Assembly (NCBI GenBank): GCA_030374765.1
Contig: JARGXX010000097.1
Span: 310,001 to 374,000, forward strand
DNA: 64,000 nt
Origin: Agarophyton chilense
Lineage: Eukaryota > Rhodophyta > Florideophyceae > Gracilariales > Gracilariaceae
Reading direction: 5' to 3'
Shown here: piece after piece, positions 48,401 through 59,519 of the stretch
Position numbering within the stretch: position 1 is the first letter of the stretch
How the letters are laid out: every line of letters starts with the position of its first letter
The notes under the pieces: model-generated
The model's input: the letters and a program-made list of their open reading frames with translations, nothing else
Told to the model about the DNA's origin: nothing
The model's database searches: none
Program-made: the position numbers and the translations under genes

Positions 48401-48589
48401 ACTGTCTCTTTGAACTTCTTCTCTTCTTTCTCATAAGCATTAATCAGTGGGAATGACGTGAAACCTTGAGCTTGAAAAAATTGAAAATCTTTCAATCCGA
48501 AATGATTCTTGTAGTGTTGGAGAACTTCTTGCTCAGAGCTTGTAATCTTCAGTGGAATCACAGAGTTTGCTTCTAGGATGTCGGTGTTA

Positions 48590-48735
48590 TTGTATCTCCA
48601 GGTCTCTTGTTCAAGATCTAGTGTCTCAGTCTCACCGTCATCATAATTAACAGTGACCTTGTTATCATCTGCAGCTCCAATTGTTCCAGGGTAATACACA
48701 TTGTCTAGAGGCCAAAATACCTCGATGTTGTCCCC
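48590..48735 (-). other. Tudor-type domain in copia-2
   Basis: About 47 residues between integrase and RT: GDNIEVFWPLDNVYYPGTIG, then VNYDDGETETLDLEQETWRY. This follows the Tudor pattern of PDS5-like and other chromatin proteins (G..V.VWWP.D..FY.G.V ... V.YDDGD.E.L.L..E.WE). Tudor domains read methylated lysine or arginine. In a copia polyprotein it could guide integration to marked chromatin, as chromodomains do in gypsy elements. The domain call is from pattern, the role is inference. Confidence 0.7.
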
Positions 48736-49079
48736 ACTCGAGGGAAGGGCATTATAACTATCACCTGTTCCATTCTGAAACGTTTGATCAACATAGGGTT
48801 CAATATTTTCTTCTTTGCATGCCTTGGAGTGACCATATTTTGGAGAAGTAACTGCAGGGGGGGTGGATAAAACCGTTTCAATACACTCATCAACGTTCCA
48901 TTCCAATATGTCAATTGCTTCTTGTATCATTGATGCAATGCTGTCTTCTTTGAGGGCAGGGCGAACATCTTCGATAGCAGCTGTTAAATTTTTTTCCGCT
49001 CTTCCCGGGTACTGATATTATTCCGGTAGCTTTGTCAAACGAAAGAATCACTTTCGGAGCAGACCATTTACCTCGTTTG

Positions 49080-49730
49080 GCATTTTGCTCTTTGATAAAT
49101 ATCTGCACCTGATCACCAACTGCCAAGGGAATGTCAGTGATTGTTTTGGACCTTAAAATCAATGTAAGCTTCCTTTTTGCAATGAGATCTTCATGAGCTT
49201 CTAGTATCTCGTCCGGGATGGGAAGAGGGAATGCCCCATTCAGGACTGGTCTTGTGTATCCTTTTGCCATCTCTTGTGCAGAGCATATATCATTCCCGTA
49301 TAAATCATTGGAAATCCTTAGAGCTTGTTGAACAATTTGTTTTTCTGTGTCTGACGAACAATCAGTAGCTGAGTGCTTAAGACGAAGGTATATATCTCGT
49401 ATTATTCTATGCTTTGATTCGATTACATTCTTGTTGTGCCGTCTCGGAGGAATTGGTCTCGCTTCAATACCGTAGTTGTGTAGGTAAGAGGTAAATTCTG
49501 TCGCTTTGAAAGCCGGGTCAAACAAAACACTTTGAGGGACCCAAAACGGTGTTACCCATAGTAGCTCAAAAATACGAATGGCCTCAGCCATAGACGTGTT
49601 AGGAACTACGTCACCAGTGGAGTATCTAGATTTGGAGTCCATGATATGAAAGACGCAGTTCGCTTCCAAAAAGAAGTGATCAATACACACAACGTCATTG
49701 AACTCTCTGTTCACGGTGCTCAAGGACACC
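49080..49730 (-). other. Integrase core of copia-2
   Basis: Fossil part. DDE-type core read as DVVCIDHFFLEANCVFHIMD, then SVLFDPAFKATEFTSYLHN, then NKNVIESKHRIIRDIYLRLK. Diverged from the plant copia consensus, suggesting a lineage of its own. Bounds approximate. Confidence 0.75.
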
Positions 49731-51364
49731 TTACGTGTGGCTCTTGGCTCAGAGGTACATAAACAGTGCTCGCATTTTTCCAGTATCAGTGACAAATACT
49801 TCTGCACATCGGGGCTCCATAGTTTGTTTCTTTCCAATAATATCTTGATATCCGAATAAGAAGAATGACCACAAACATGCTGATGCACTTTGTCAACCAA
49901 TTTCTTGAGCTCTTTCCAAGGCCTGCTGGAGTTCTCTCCATCAAACTGAGCAGCCGCACAGAATAGCTCTGTTGAATTATTTTGTTTCGGAGTATAAAAT
50001 TTTGGTACAAATACATTGAACGGTATGTAGCTGTGGTACGAGCTATCCTCAAGAGCAATCGAATCTTGCAAACCAGGAAGAACTAACCTGTTTGCATCAA
50101 CGTGTAAGATGTTACATTTCCGGGTAACATTTCTTCCTATGACCCACTGCGAGGATCCCTGAATCACAAGGTGCGTAACAGATGCAGTGTTTCCCATATC
50201 CGTCCTTACATTAAATTTGACAGATCCAAGTATGCGTCGCTGTTCACTGGCATGCTGGCCGGAGCCATACTGCCACACGCTTCCTTGTTGTATGCCCTCG
50301 GGTAGTGGTTCGAATGTCCCGTTCCACCCAGGCAAAACGGTAGGCTGTAGCATTTTGAATTCAGTGATACCAATTCCGCTATACGGTGCACCATCATCTA
50401 ACAACGGGCCAATAATAGGTTCTGGAGCTTCATAGGCTGGAGCGAGATAATGCAGGTTTGCCATGTTGAACGTTATCGTTTCCTTTTGGTTCTCAGGCGG
50501 AGTTGACTGCTTCTCTTGCGTCTCACTAGACATGGTCCCAGGTTTCAAGGACCCATCGGCATTGTGATCAACAGCCCAATGTCCGTACTTGTGACGTTTC
50601 CGACACTTACTTTTGCTTTTCAGATCCAGAAGCGCATCAGGGGACAGTTTTCGGCGTGGATGCCTATTGAATCCATTGATTGAATTGGTTGATAAGGTTT
50701 CCATCGGCTCTGTAGTTGTGTGATCACACTGACGAAGCACAGATGCAACTTTTTCGTAGGATACAGCTTGTAGAAATGCTTCCGTGTCAGCATTAGTAGC
50801 AATCGAATCATTGGTAGCAACAGCAGCAAGCACCGATACTCGTTGCCCATTTTCAACACCAGAGTTTGCAAGTAACATGAATGCATTCATTGCCTCCGGC
50901 AATTTGCAACTACCAGATGTAGCAGTCAGTTTGGATACTTGAGCTGCAAAGCGTGCCTCGAAGTTTAGATAGCTCTCATTACCGCGGCGACGAGTGTTTA
51001 GCATTGTCATGAACGCTTGATAAACCTCACTAACCACAGAGAGAGAATCACGTTTGTAAATTGCATTCACGATAACCTTATGTCCATCAACGGCTCGAAT
51101 ATCTTCAGCGGATATCGCTTTGCAAAGATCCTTGGCTCTACCGTAGAGCTGTGACTGTAGCATAATTCCCCTTAGCGCACTTGGAATCTTATTAGAATTT
51201 GAATCTGGTAGCATATCATGCAACGAATTCCATAAATCAACGGAAGAGGCATATTCTTCCTGGTTTCCAAGACCATCAGTCCAAGGGACACTTTTGAGGT
51301 CCCAAGAAAATCTTGGCCGCGTTGGTAGCCCCTTCGGTAACGTAGAATCTGGGTCTGGGCCCAT
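49700..51364 (-). other. gag, protease and integrase N-terminal part of copia-2
   Basis: Fossil part. Gag begins at the ATG at 51,364 and contains a helical capsid-like region (MLNTRRRGNESYLNFEARFA). A degenerate zinc-knuckle-like cluster (SKCRKRHKYGHWAVDH) lies near 50,580-50,620. The protease-like signature GPLLDDGAPYSGIG is near 50,370-50,410. The HHCC segment of the integrase (HQHVCGHSSYSDIKILLER, then CEHCLC) follows at 49,750-49,890. Bounds approximate. Confidence 0.75.
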
Positions 51365-51367
51365 AAC
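51355..51367 (-). other. Half-tRNA primer site of copia-2, overlapping the gag start
   Basis: Directly inside the 5' LTR the minus strand reads GTTATGGGCCCAG, the exact complement of the initiator tRNA-Met anticodon arm (CTGGGCCCATAAC). Drosophila copia is known to prime from a 5' half of this tRNA at such a site. Here the ATG inside the site is also the first ATG of the gag frame (MGPDPDS). Confidence 0.8.
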
Positions 51368-51625
51368 AATGAATAATTGAGAATACGGTTGACAGTGGTA
51401 GCGGTATCAGATAACGATCAGAGGTAGTTTATCAAAAATGGGGAGAACCTCTGTGAAGGTCCACTTCTCAAGAACAAGTGCAGTGTTCTGTCTTATATAT
51501 CAGATGGTCTATTGCATGTCAGTACTCACACAGATTCATTGTTGCATGGACAGTTTCTCACAGCCGGTTACTTGACCAGTACTTCACTTCCATTGAAAGT
51601 GAGTCTCTGTAACTCAACATTCACA
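51368..51625 (-). repeat. 5' LTR of copia-2
   Basis: 258 bp partner LTR. It contains a TATATA-like segment (CTTATATATCAG on the plus strand). Followed on the plus strand by the GTTGA target copy. Confidence 0.95.
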
Positions 51626-51640
51626 GTTGAGTCATTCATA

Positions 51641-52258
51641 ATATATGGGCCTTTATGGGTATAATAGACTTCCGTTCTGTTTAAAGAATATCCCAGCAAC
51701 TTTACGGGAGGATCTGGACATCAAACCTTCAGGGTGACGTGGTAGTACACACTGGTGTACCTTTCTGACGTCTTCATGTACTCTCGTACGGTAAAAGAGC
51801 ATTACCAGCATTTGGAGACTGTTCTAGTTCTATTCCAGTCCACCGGTTTCACATTCCTTTTGGAAAATAATCTGTTCTTCTGAAAGAACTTCGACTTCTC
51901 AGACCATCTTATCCATCCGGTGAAGTAATAAGTATCCAAAACAGCGTGTGAAAGAATCCGACAGACGAACCACCCCTACAAACCAAACGGAAACGCGCTC
52001 ACTCCCAGGCTTCTGCGATGTATTCCTTCAGTTTGTCCCCAATTTGTTTCGTAACTGAGAGAACTTTAACAGTGACATGGTGAAAGGCTAGCTCTTGGAG
52101 TTTTAGATACTGACGAATAGGAATACAGCCGCCTATGGCAACGGAACCTCAAAGGGAATTAGTAAATTGAGGTTGCAGCGGAGGAGCTATGGCCTCAGCT
52201 CGAATAGCAAGCAAAAGCGCTCGTCACCCTCGCGGTCGAGGATGCATTAACCATAAAG
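51641..52258. other. Stretch between copia-2 and gypsy-2
   Basis: About 620 bp with no frame or repeat recognised. It does not match the 3' LTR of gypsy-2, so the 5' LTR of that element is missing here or was replaced. Confidence 0.45.
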
Positions 52259-52276
52259 GAGAAGTCGGATACCCGG

Positions 52277-54100
52277 ATGGATCCGCCCTCAATGGACGTC
52301 GATGCATTTACCCGTGTTGTGGTTGACAGAGCAGCTCAAGAGCTATCGGAAAGGATACCTGAAATGGTGAAACAGTATCTCTTTACAGATGCTAGGGAGC
52401 ATTTTTACCGCGCCGGGCAGGACCATTGGGTTTCCGAGGGATACGCAGAATCTCGACCTACACAGGAGAACATCGCAAAGCACATACCACAAGGGTTCCA
52501 AATGGGTCATTCCACCCATTCGAAACACTTACCTACTGATAGTGTGTACCTACAAGGTCCAAGGCCGAGTCAAGAGGTCCCGGGGAAGGTAGATCCTGAA
52601 GACATTTACCTGCCACCAATTACAGGTCTCGTTCAAAAGGATATCCATGGAGGTGGTCCCAAGGACGACTCGTCTGACTCGTTAGATGAGCGACGAAGAA
52701 ACCGAAAAGGGAAGAAGCGGAGGACAAAGAGGGGAAAGAATCGAGAGGATGATTCAGACCCCGAGTCGTCAGACTCCAGTTCCGATACGAGTTCATCGTC
52801 GGGTGATGACCGTAAAGGTAAGAAGAAGAAGAAAACGAACAGGTCGACGAAGAAGTCGTCGAAAAAGAACCGACAGGGTAATAAGCGATACAATGAGTCG
52901 CCCGACTCTGAGTCGGACACCGAAGTAGACCTGGAGGTGCACCATTCCTTGAACGATATGTTCACCAAAGCGGTTGACTAGAGGACTTATCGGTTGATCA
53001 ACAAGTCTTCTGAATACACCTAAGGGGTGGCTCAGAAGATTACTAAGCACCACAAGAAGCTCAGCTTCCAAATGGGTGACACAAACTTTACAGGTACGGA
53101 TGCTATTGCGATAATTGAGTTTCTACAGAAGTTCAAGCTTGCATGTGACCAAAATGGTTTTTCCGAGGGCGCTGCGATGTGGCTATTTCAGTTTTACCTT
53201 AAAGGACAAGCATACTACTTGCTGCAGGGTAGGCTTCGCGGCAACACCTTAGCGATGGATGAGGATGGCACAGAGATGTTGGAGTCATACCCAGAAGTGG
53301 TCCATTTCCTTTTGGAAACATACGCCACCGATGAGGTCATCCAAGAGGCTTACTCGGAAGTCCTCGCTTACCATCAAAAATCTGGACAAACCGAATCGGA
53401 TTTTTCGATCGCGCTTTGGAATCTGGCAACCCGTTGTGGTAATATGTTCACTACCTCGAGGTTAAAGTCGCTATTTGCCGACAAGGTCGACAAAGCGATC
53501 CGTTCCCAGGTACGCAATTACCTGGCCACCAACCGAAATGTAGACTGCAATTGGCTGGCTCGATACTCCCAGGGCCTTGGAGATACCCTTCGACTGGGAA
53601 AGAGACCAGCCATGCCTCCAACCTCGAAGGATAAACCAAAAAGGTCAGTCTTGGAAATTGAAGACACAATAACCTCAGAAGGTAGCTCGCACATCGAAGA
53701 ACCTACTGGAACCGCTATCCACTTGGTAGCGACCCAGGGGCGGTTCTCGAAACCGTGGACGGTAGGAAATTGGTCGTCAACGAGTACACCAAACTCGGTA
53801 CAATCGCCGCCAAGTTCGGTGAGCTCTCATAGGATGCCAGGAGCGAGCTCCCATAACTCTCCACCCACATCCTACGCCACTGCTCTTACCAACCAGGTTT
53901 CGAAGCCCCCCTCAATGGTAACGCGAGACCCTCAAACTGGAGGCCTCGTTTGCTGCTTTTGTCTCGCGACAGACCATTTGGCAAACAATTGCACTAACTT
54001 ACCTCCAGGGATGAGAGACCAGTTGATTCAGGCTCGCATTAAGAATCACCAACGCCTCTATGGGTCTTCAACGCAAGCACCAAATAGGTTCCAACCCCGT
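52277..54100 (+). other. gag part of gypsy-2
   Basis: Fossil part. The first section (52,277-52,981) ends in a strongly basic/serine-acid tail (RKGKKRRTKRGKNRED, later KKKKKTNRSTKKSSKKN). The capsid-like section starts KHHKKLSFQMGDTNFTGTDA, parallel to gypsy-1, and a CCHC knuckle (CCFCLATDHLANNC) lies near 53,950-53,995. Confidence 0.85.
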
Positions 54101-54289
54101 ACACCGGTATAGGTCAATACCATCGAGGAAACAACAAACTTGGACTCAAGCCCTCCCATACAGGAGGAAAACACCGAGCGGTTGGCGTAATGGCCGAACC
54201 CAACCTGAAATCGGAAGGCCAATAGATACCCAGAACCTTGAAGGTGGAAGAGAACAAGTCACAACCAGTTCCGGTTTGTCATATGAAGT

Positions 54290-54640
54290 ACAACAACTAT
54301 AAAGTACGTGCTTCAATGTGTTTCTCCGATCGCCTTGCGGTTCCGGTCACCTGCGTGTTGGATACGGGGGCCGGCCCAAACGTGCTCAACTCCCGCGTCA
54401 TACCTGAGGCGGTACTTCGGAAGTTGAGCCGACCTCCCGAGAACAACCCACTGGTGGATGCAAATGAGCGCCAATTAAACCTTCGAGGTATGCTCACCAC
54501 TGTGGTGCAGCTTGGACACCTCAAGGTAAAACTGCAATTGTTTCTTGTCGACCTTTTACCAACAGACTGCCTACTACGTACGAAATTTATCGACAGACAT
54601 GTCAAAGCAATCCTTCCTGGTTCACATACTGTCGCTCTAC
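54290..54640 (+). other. Protease part of gypsy-2
   Basis: Fossil part. Active-site motif CVLDTGAGPNVLN near 54,350-54,390, equivalent to LDTGAGPNFI of gypsy-1. Confidence 0.85.
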
Positions 54641-55229
54641 GTCACGGGGGACAAATTGCCATTTTAGGTAATACGGAAACCAAACGGTGATGGTTCGTCA
54701 AACCAAAGCAGAGGATATCCACCGAAGCGGTCTCCAACAAAGTGCGCAGTACCAAACAGGTTGTTATCCCGCCAATGCACCAAATATTGGTACCGGTGTC
54801 GTGTGCGACCCCCGGGCTGGTCAAACTACAAAACCACCCGAGGTTTCCACATCGACACGTAACCTTGATGGCCAACGGGAATGTCGACAACATCCCAAAT
54901 CAACCCTTTAAGGTGTGTCTCAGTAACTTCGGCAGGCAAGACGTGAAGTTGCCGAAAAATACCAATGTTGGCATGGCACTACCGGCACCCCAAGGGGTCT
55001 TCACCGTAGCTCACACTGATCTCGGCGAGGTTGCCTTCGATAAGGAAGGGGGCTACGCAAATGCGTTCACAGCCACAAAGGTATCGATAAATACCAATTT
55101 GGAAGCAAAGCTAACCGATAAGGCATCGGTGGGTATAGAAGAGAAACCGGACCCTGAGAGGCAATGGAAAGATACAGTCCAGATCGGTGAAGATAACGGC
55201 GAACTGCGAGGCCGTATTCTCGACCTTTT

Positions 55230-57480
55230 AGAGGAGTTTGAAACCATGTGGGCAGGCCGTCTGGGCCAAATCAAGACCACACAGAATCGCATCGAGCTCC
55301 TCCCTGACTCGAAGACGATTTATCAGCAACCATACCGTGCCGGTCCGAAGGCGAGAGAAGTAAAACTCAAAGAAGTGGAGCGAATGCTCCAAGAAGGGGT
55401 AATTGAACCAGCCAACTCAGATTGGGCTAGTCCCGTGGTTCTGGTTCAGAAGAAAGGGGATAACCATATGAGGATTTTTGGGGACTTCAGGAGGCTCAAT
55501 AGCGTGACAATCAGGGATTCGTGAAGGACAATGCCCTTCAAGGGGGTTTCTTCGCAGGACTTAAAGAGTTCGCTCGCTTGAGGACTAGCTTGGGCTATGA
55601 CAAGCTATACCGCTATTGCGTACTGACGGCCGGTTAGGACCGGAAGTGCAAACTGGTGGAACACGTGGACTGCACGGATGCCGACGCTCGAGTGCGAGGC
55701 GTGCCAAACGTGGCCCGGATTCTACCAAATGGTTAGTATTTTTTAGTAATTTTTAGTATTTATTTAGCTACGCTATCGCTATGTAGTGTCTATTTTTCGG
55801 GCGCGCGCCCACTGTCAGGGGCCGCGCGCCACACTACTTAAGAGGTTGAGCACTGCTCCCTAGTAAACACCCTCTTGGGAGAGACCAAGGAGGGAGTCTT
55901 GGCTCTGAACTTTTCGCCTTCGGCGCGTCTTCACCGCATACTGCGTGAGCGCCCGTTGCACGTTAGTTCATCCTCCCCTCTGTCGAACAGAGTGCTACCA
56001 CCACCGTGGGTTCATATTTAATTGCCGACACTTGTCGTAGTCTCGCCCCTGTATAGGGTTTCGCCCCCGTTTTCCTCTTGTTCTCCATTTTGGCTCTCGT
56101 GAGTGGCCGCCTCACTCACTCCGCTCGTCCACCTCATACGAGTGTTTCGTCGCTCCTTTTCCGACAATCTCCGTGGCACCACTCCGCCTAGGATTCGTCA
56201 CACCCCGGACCGTGCCGTGCTCACCTAAACACTCTAGGTATATCCCGCCGGATTGGCCTCGGTCTTACACCCGACTCTGTCGTGCCTTTCCAGAGTGGCT
56301 CTGTTTCTGTGCTCCGCTGGGACGCGTCTCCTCCGCCTGAGGCGTGTCTCTCAAGAGAGGAAGATCCTGAACATCTTCGTAGTGTCTCCGCTCCAAGCGT
56401 TGTCCTACAATTCGTACCCGATACATAGAATGGATGAGTGCATCGACTCCTTGGGAGATGCGCAGATATTTACCACGTTGGATGCCAATTGTGGTTATTA
56501 GCAAGTACCCGTAGGTGAAAAAGATCGAGACAAAACGACCCTCACGTGCTATGCAGGTTTGTTTCGCTTCACGCGGATGCCGTTCGAGTTACGCAATGCT
56601 CCAGCCACCTTTCAAAGGGCGCTGGACATCATCCTATCGAAGGTTAAATGGACAACCGCCTTGGTATACATCGATGATGTAATCATCTATTCCAGATCGG
56701 TAGAAGAGCAATTGGCACACGTACGCACCGTAATAACCCTCCTAGCTGAGGCGGGGGTGACGGTGAAGCTACGCAAATGCGTCTTCTCTACCAGAACGGT
56801 TGAATACCTGGGACACATCATAGGCCCTGGTACCCTAGAGGTTGCGCCAAGCAACATTAGAGCCGTACAGGAGATCAAGTTGCCACGATCCCAGACAGAC
56901 GTACGATCCTTTATAGGTTTATGTAACGTCTATTGTCGCTTCGTGAAGGGATTCGCGAAAATAGCGGCTCCCCTCAACAAGAAGCTCCAGAAAGGTGAAC
57001 CTGAACGGTTTGAGAATCTATCGAACGAAGAAATGGACACCTTTGAGGAATTGAAACGAGCGCTGTTGTCGCCGCCAATCTTAGCATTACCGAAAACAGG
57101 TCTACCAAACACGCTGGATACAGATGCATCCCATGCCCAAATTGGTTGTTGTCTCATGCAGGAGCAGCACAACGGAGACAAACTACCTATAGGATACTGG
57201 AGCCGCGATATGAATGAGGCGGAGCAGAACTAAACGGTAACCGAGAAGGAATGTCTAGCAGTAGTGTGGAGCATGTTGATTCTCCGTCCATACCTTTCTG
57301 GTGAGCGCTTTCCGTTGCGCACGGACCACGACGCCTTAAGGTGGATCCTCGGACTCGCAGATGCGTCTGGTATACTTGCCCGTTGGAGGTTGAGACTCTC
57401 GGAGTTTGAATACGACGTACAGTACCGTCCAGGTATTAAGCACAACATAGCTGACGCTATGTCACGCTTGAACACCTCAG
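55230..57480 (+). other. RT and RNase H of gypsy-2 (with solo LTR inside)
   Basis: Fossil part. RT begins before the inserted LTR (PYRAGPKAREVKLKEVERML, then DWASPVVLVQKKGDNHMRIF) and goes on after it (YPIHRMDECIDSLGDAQIFT, then MPFELRNAPATFQRALDIIL, then VYIDDVIIYSR). RNase H: LPNTLDTDASHAQIGCCLMQ, then RTDHDALRWILGLA. Confidence 0.88.
55522..56409. repeat. 888-bp solo LTR inserted in gypsy-2
   Basis: Begins TGAAGGACAATG and ends CGTTGTCCTACA, flanked by the 5-bp target duplication ATTCG (55,517-55,521 and 56,410-56,414). Its ends and length resemble the gypsy-1 LTR (865 bp; TGTAGGACAATG start), but the interior differs, so it belongs to a sister family. No internal coding region: left by LTR-LTR recombination after insertion. 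Confidence 0.88.
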
Positions 57481-57789
57481 GGTCAGAGATAGAACCAGTG
57501 GACGATGATACCCCTTGCTTTTGGGTGTCATCAAACCAAAATGGTACCGGCCAACACCTAGGGGGATGTTGGGACTTACCTGAAGAAGGTGCTTTGCGGA
57601 ACACCGACATGGCAACGCAGATACTGACCCTAGAGGAAACGAACGTCATGCCCGTAACCAGAGAAGAATTTCTACGAGAACAGGCCCAGGATGCGTACTG
57701 CAGAACCTTGGCTAACCAAATTGGTTTCAAAGGATCACCGTTCGATGTGGACCACAATGGGTACATCGTGAGAAGGTCAACCTTGGATG

Positions 57790-58900
57790 GTATCCTTCAA
57801 AGGGTGGTTCCAAAGGCACTGCGCCCGAGAGTCTTGTATCTTGCGCACTACCCGCGACTATCGGGACACCCCGGTGCCACCAGGATGTATTAAACCCTGA
57901 GGCAACAGTTCGATTGGCTCATATTGCCCATGATGTCTATAACTTTGTAGGTCAATGCGAATCTTGTGTTCGTACCCGCGGTGGTATTCGAAAGCATCGA
58001 AAGTACCTCAAGCTCTTTCCAGCAGCGGGTCCACTGGAGTTTGTTGCGATAGACCTTCTAGGACCACTTCCCAAAACCAAGAATGGGTATCGGCACATGC
58101 TAGTGATCACCGACAGGTTCTCGGAGCTCACGAGAGCGATACCTTTAAAGGAAACGAAGTCAACCACGCTGGTGATCGCGTTCCTCAACAATTGGGTCTA
58201 CCCTTATGGCGCACCACTGTACCTACTTACCGATAGTGGTTCAAACTTGACGTCGTAGTTCTTCGAAGCAGTCTGTAACCTACTGGGTACTAAGCTCTAT
58301 TTAACTACGGCCAACCATCCGCAGACGAACGGACAGGTCGAGCGCTTTAACAATCCATTGGTATCAAGGCTACGGCACTATACGGAAGAGCACAAAACTG
58401 GGTGGGATGAGCTGGTGCAACCGCTCACCTACTCTTATAACCTTCAGGTACACCGGTCAACGCAGACCACTCCCTTTGATTTGGTTCTCTCGAAACAACC
58501 CCGAGGTATTGTAGTGCAGGGAGATCATACCACCAGCACTGCAGCTGGCGCACTGGCCCCTGCCCAAGTCAAGAAAAATACCCTTGTGAGGTTGAGGAGG
58601 GCTCTCAAACATCCAGAGAGCCGCCTCACTGCAGCCGAGAAGCAGTACAAGGCCGACTATGACCGTAGGGTAACCAAAGTGGTCTCTGTATCGTCGGGAC
58701 AATATGTCTACATAGACAAACCGCCTTCAGGTAGAAGACCACGCCCAGGTGATGAAGCGGACGATGAAGCTATTGATAGAGATATCAATTCGAAGCTTCT
58801 ACCCAAATCATGGGGACCTTATAAGGTATTGAACGCATCAGACCACACCGTTACGGTTTACCAGGACGGAATACCGAATACGATATCAATTGACAGTATT
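57790..58900 (+). other. Integrase of gypsy-2
   Basis: Fossil part. HHCC segment (YLAHYPRLSGHPGATRMY, then CESCVRTRGG), DDE core (FVAIDLLGPLPKTKNGYRHM, then LLTDSGSNL, then TNGQVERFN) and the C-terminal region with LPKSWGPYKVLNASDHTVTV. Confidence 0.88.
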
Positions 58901-59189
58901 ACGGTATCACCTGAAACGGTCCAACATCGCATGGAGAGGGACACCTCAGCTCGAGAGCCCAGAGCTGTAGCCCTGCGTACTCGACTCTCGGAGGACCCCA
59001 CCCCAATTGAGGTGAACGATGACCTACCAAGGGATGGTCCGGATTACGACACTCTAACAGGGACGGAAATGCAATCTCAAACGGTAACAGCGGGAGCTCC
59101 CGACCCGGCTCCAACACACGAAGCTCACAACTCGGAGCATATGAACATTCAAGGTGGCGTTCCCCCGAAAGATCAGGACCAAACCTCAG

Positions 59190-59350
59190 AGGAATTTCCC
59201 GTTGACAGTCTGGTGGGCCACACGTGAACCTACAATGGTCTGAAGTAAACCGTCAGATGGTACGGCTGGGGCCCAGAAAGGGACACCCTCGAACCCCCAG
59301 CCGCAATACCCCCACACTTCCGGATCAGGTATTGGCGCCGTCGCAAGGAG
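59190..59350 (+). other. Chromodomain of gypsy-2
   Basis: Fossil part. DSLVGHT, then VRWYGWGPERDTLEPPAAIP match the chromodomain layout of gypsy-1 (RWYGYGPEWDTPEP). Decayed. Confidence 0.75.
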
Positions 59351-59519
59351 CCGATGCCTGCAGACGGCTAACCTTAGACTTTCGTGGTACTCAGGCCTAA
59401 GGAAGGGGGAGACGATACGTCGTTTTCCGCAGAAGGTGGACGCATATGCGTCAGATTGCCTACAAGGGAGGACACGAAAGAACAACCGAATGGAACAGTA
59501 GAAGAGACAACAATTTACT

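Larger units (their letters stand above)
46625..51630 (-). mobile_element. Young Ty1/copia element with Tudor domain (copia-2)
   Basis: A 5.0-kb element with 258-bp LTRs (46,630-46,887 and 51,368-51,625) and a 5-bp GTTGA target duplication on each side (46,625-46,629; 51,626-51,630). The two LTRs differ at one position only, so the insertion is very recent. Coding on the minus strand fills almost all of the interior: gag, protease, integrase, a Tudor-type domain, RT, RNase H. It looks nearly whole; the coding region is carried by two long overlapping frames, which could be one break or a family habit. A polypurine tract (AAAAAGAAAAGAGAA) precedes the 3' LTR. Confidence 0.95.
46411..51640 (-). 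repeat. Older solo LTR of a related copia, split by the young copia
   Basis: 46,411-46,629 resembles the LTR of the young copia (shared blocks CGGT.TTG.CAGTG.TAGCG, AGTAGTTTATCA, CAGTACTCACA) but is strongly diverged. It resumes at 51,631-51,640 (GTCATTCATA) past the insertion, closing with the TTCATA end that mirrors its TATGAA start. No internal region or partner LTR was seen, so it looks like a solo LTR into which the young copia inserted. Confidence 0.6.

Noticed and set aside
48850-48930. UBA-like motif upstream of the Tudor block in copia-2 (IQEAIDILEWNVDECIETVL)
   Set aside because: Spacing is only loosely UBA-like, and the segment is at a junction between two frames; too weak to call.
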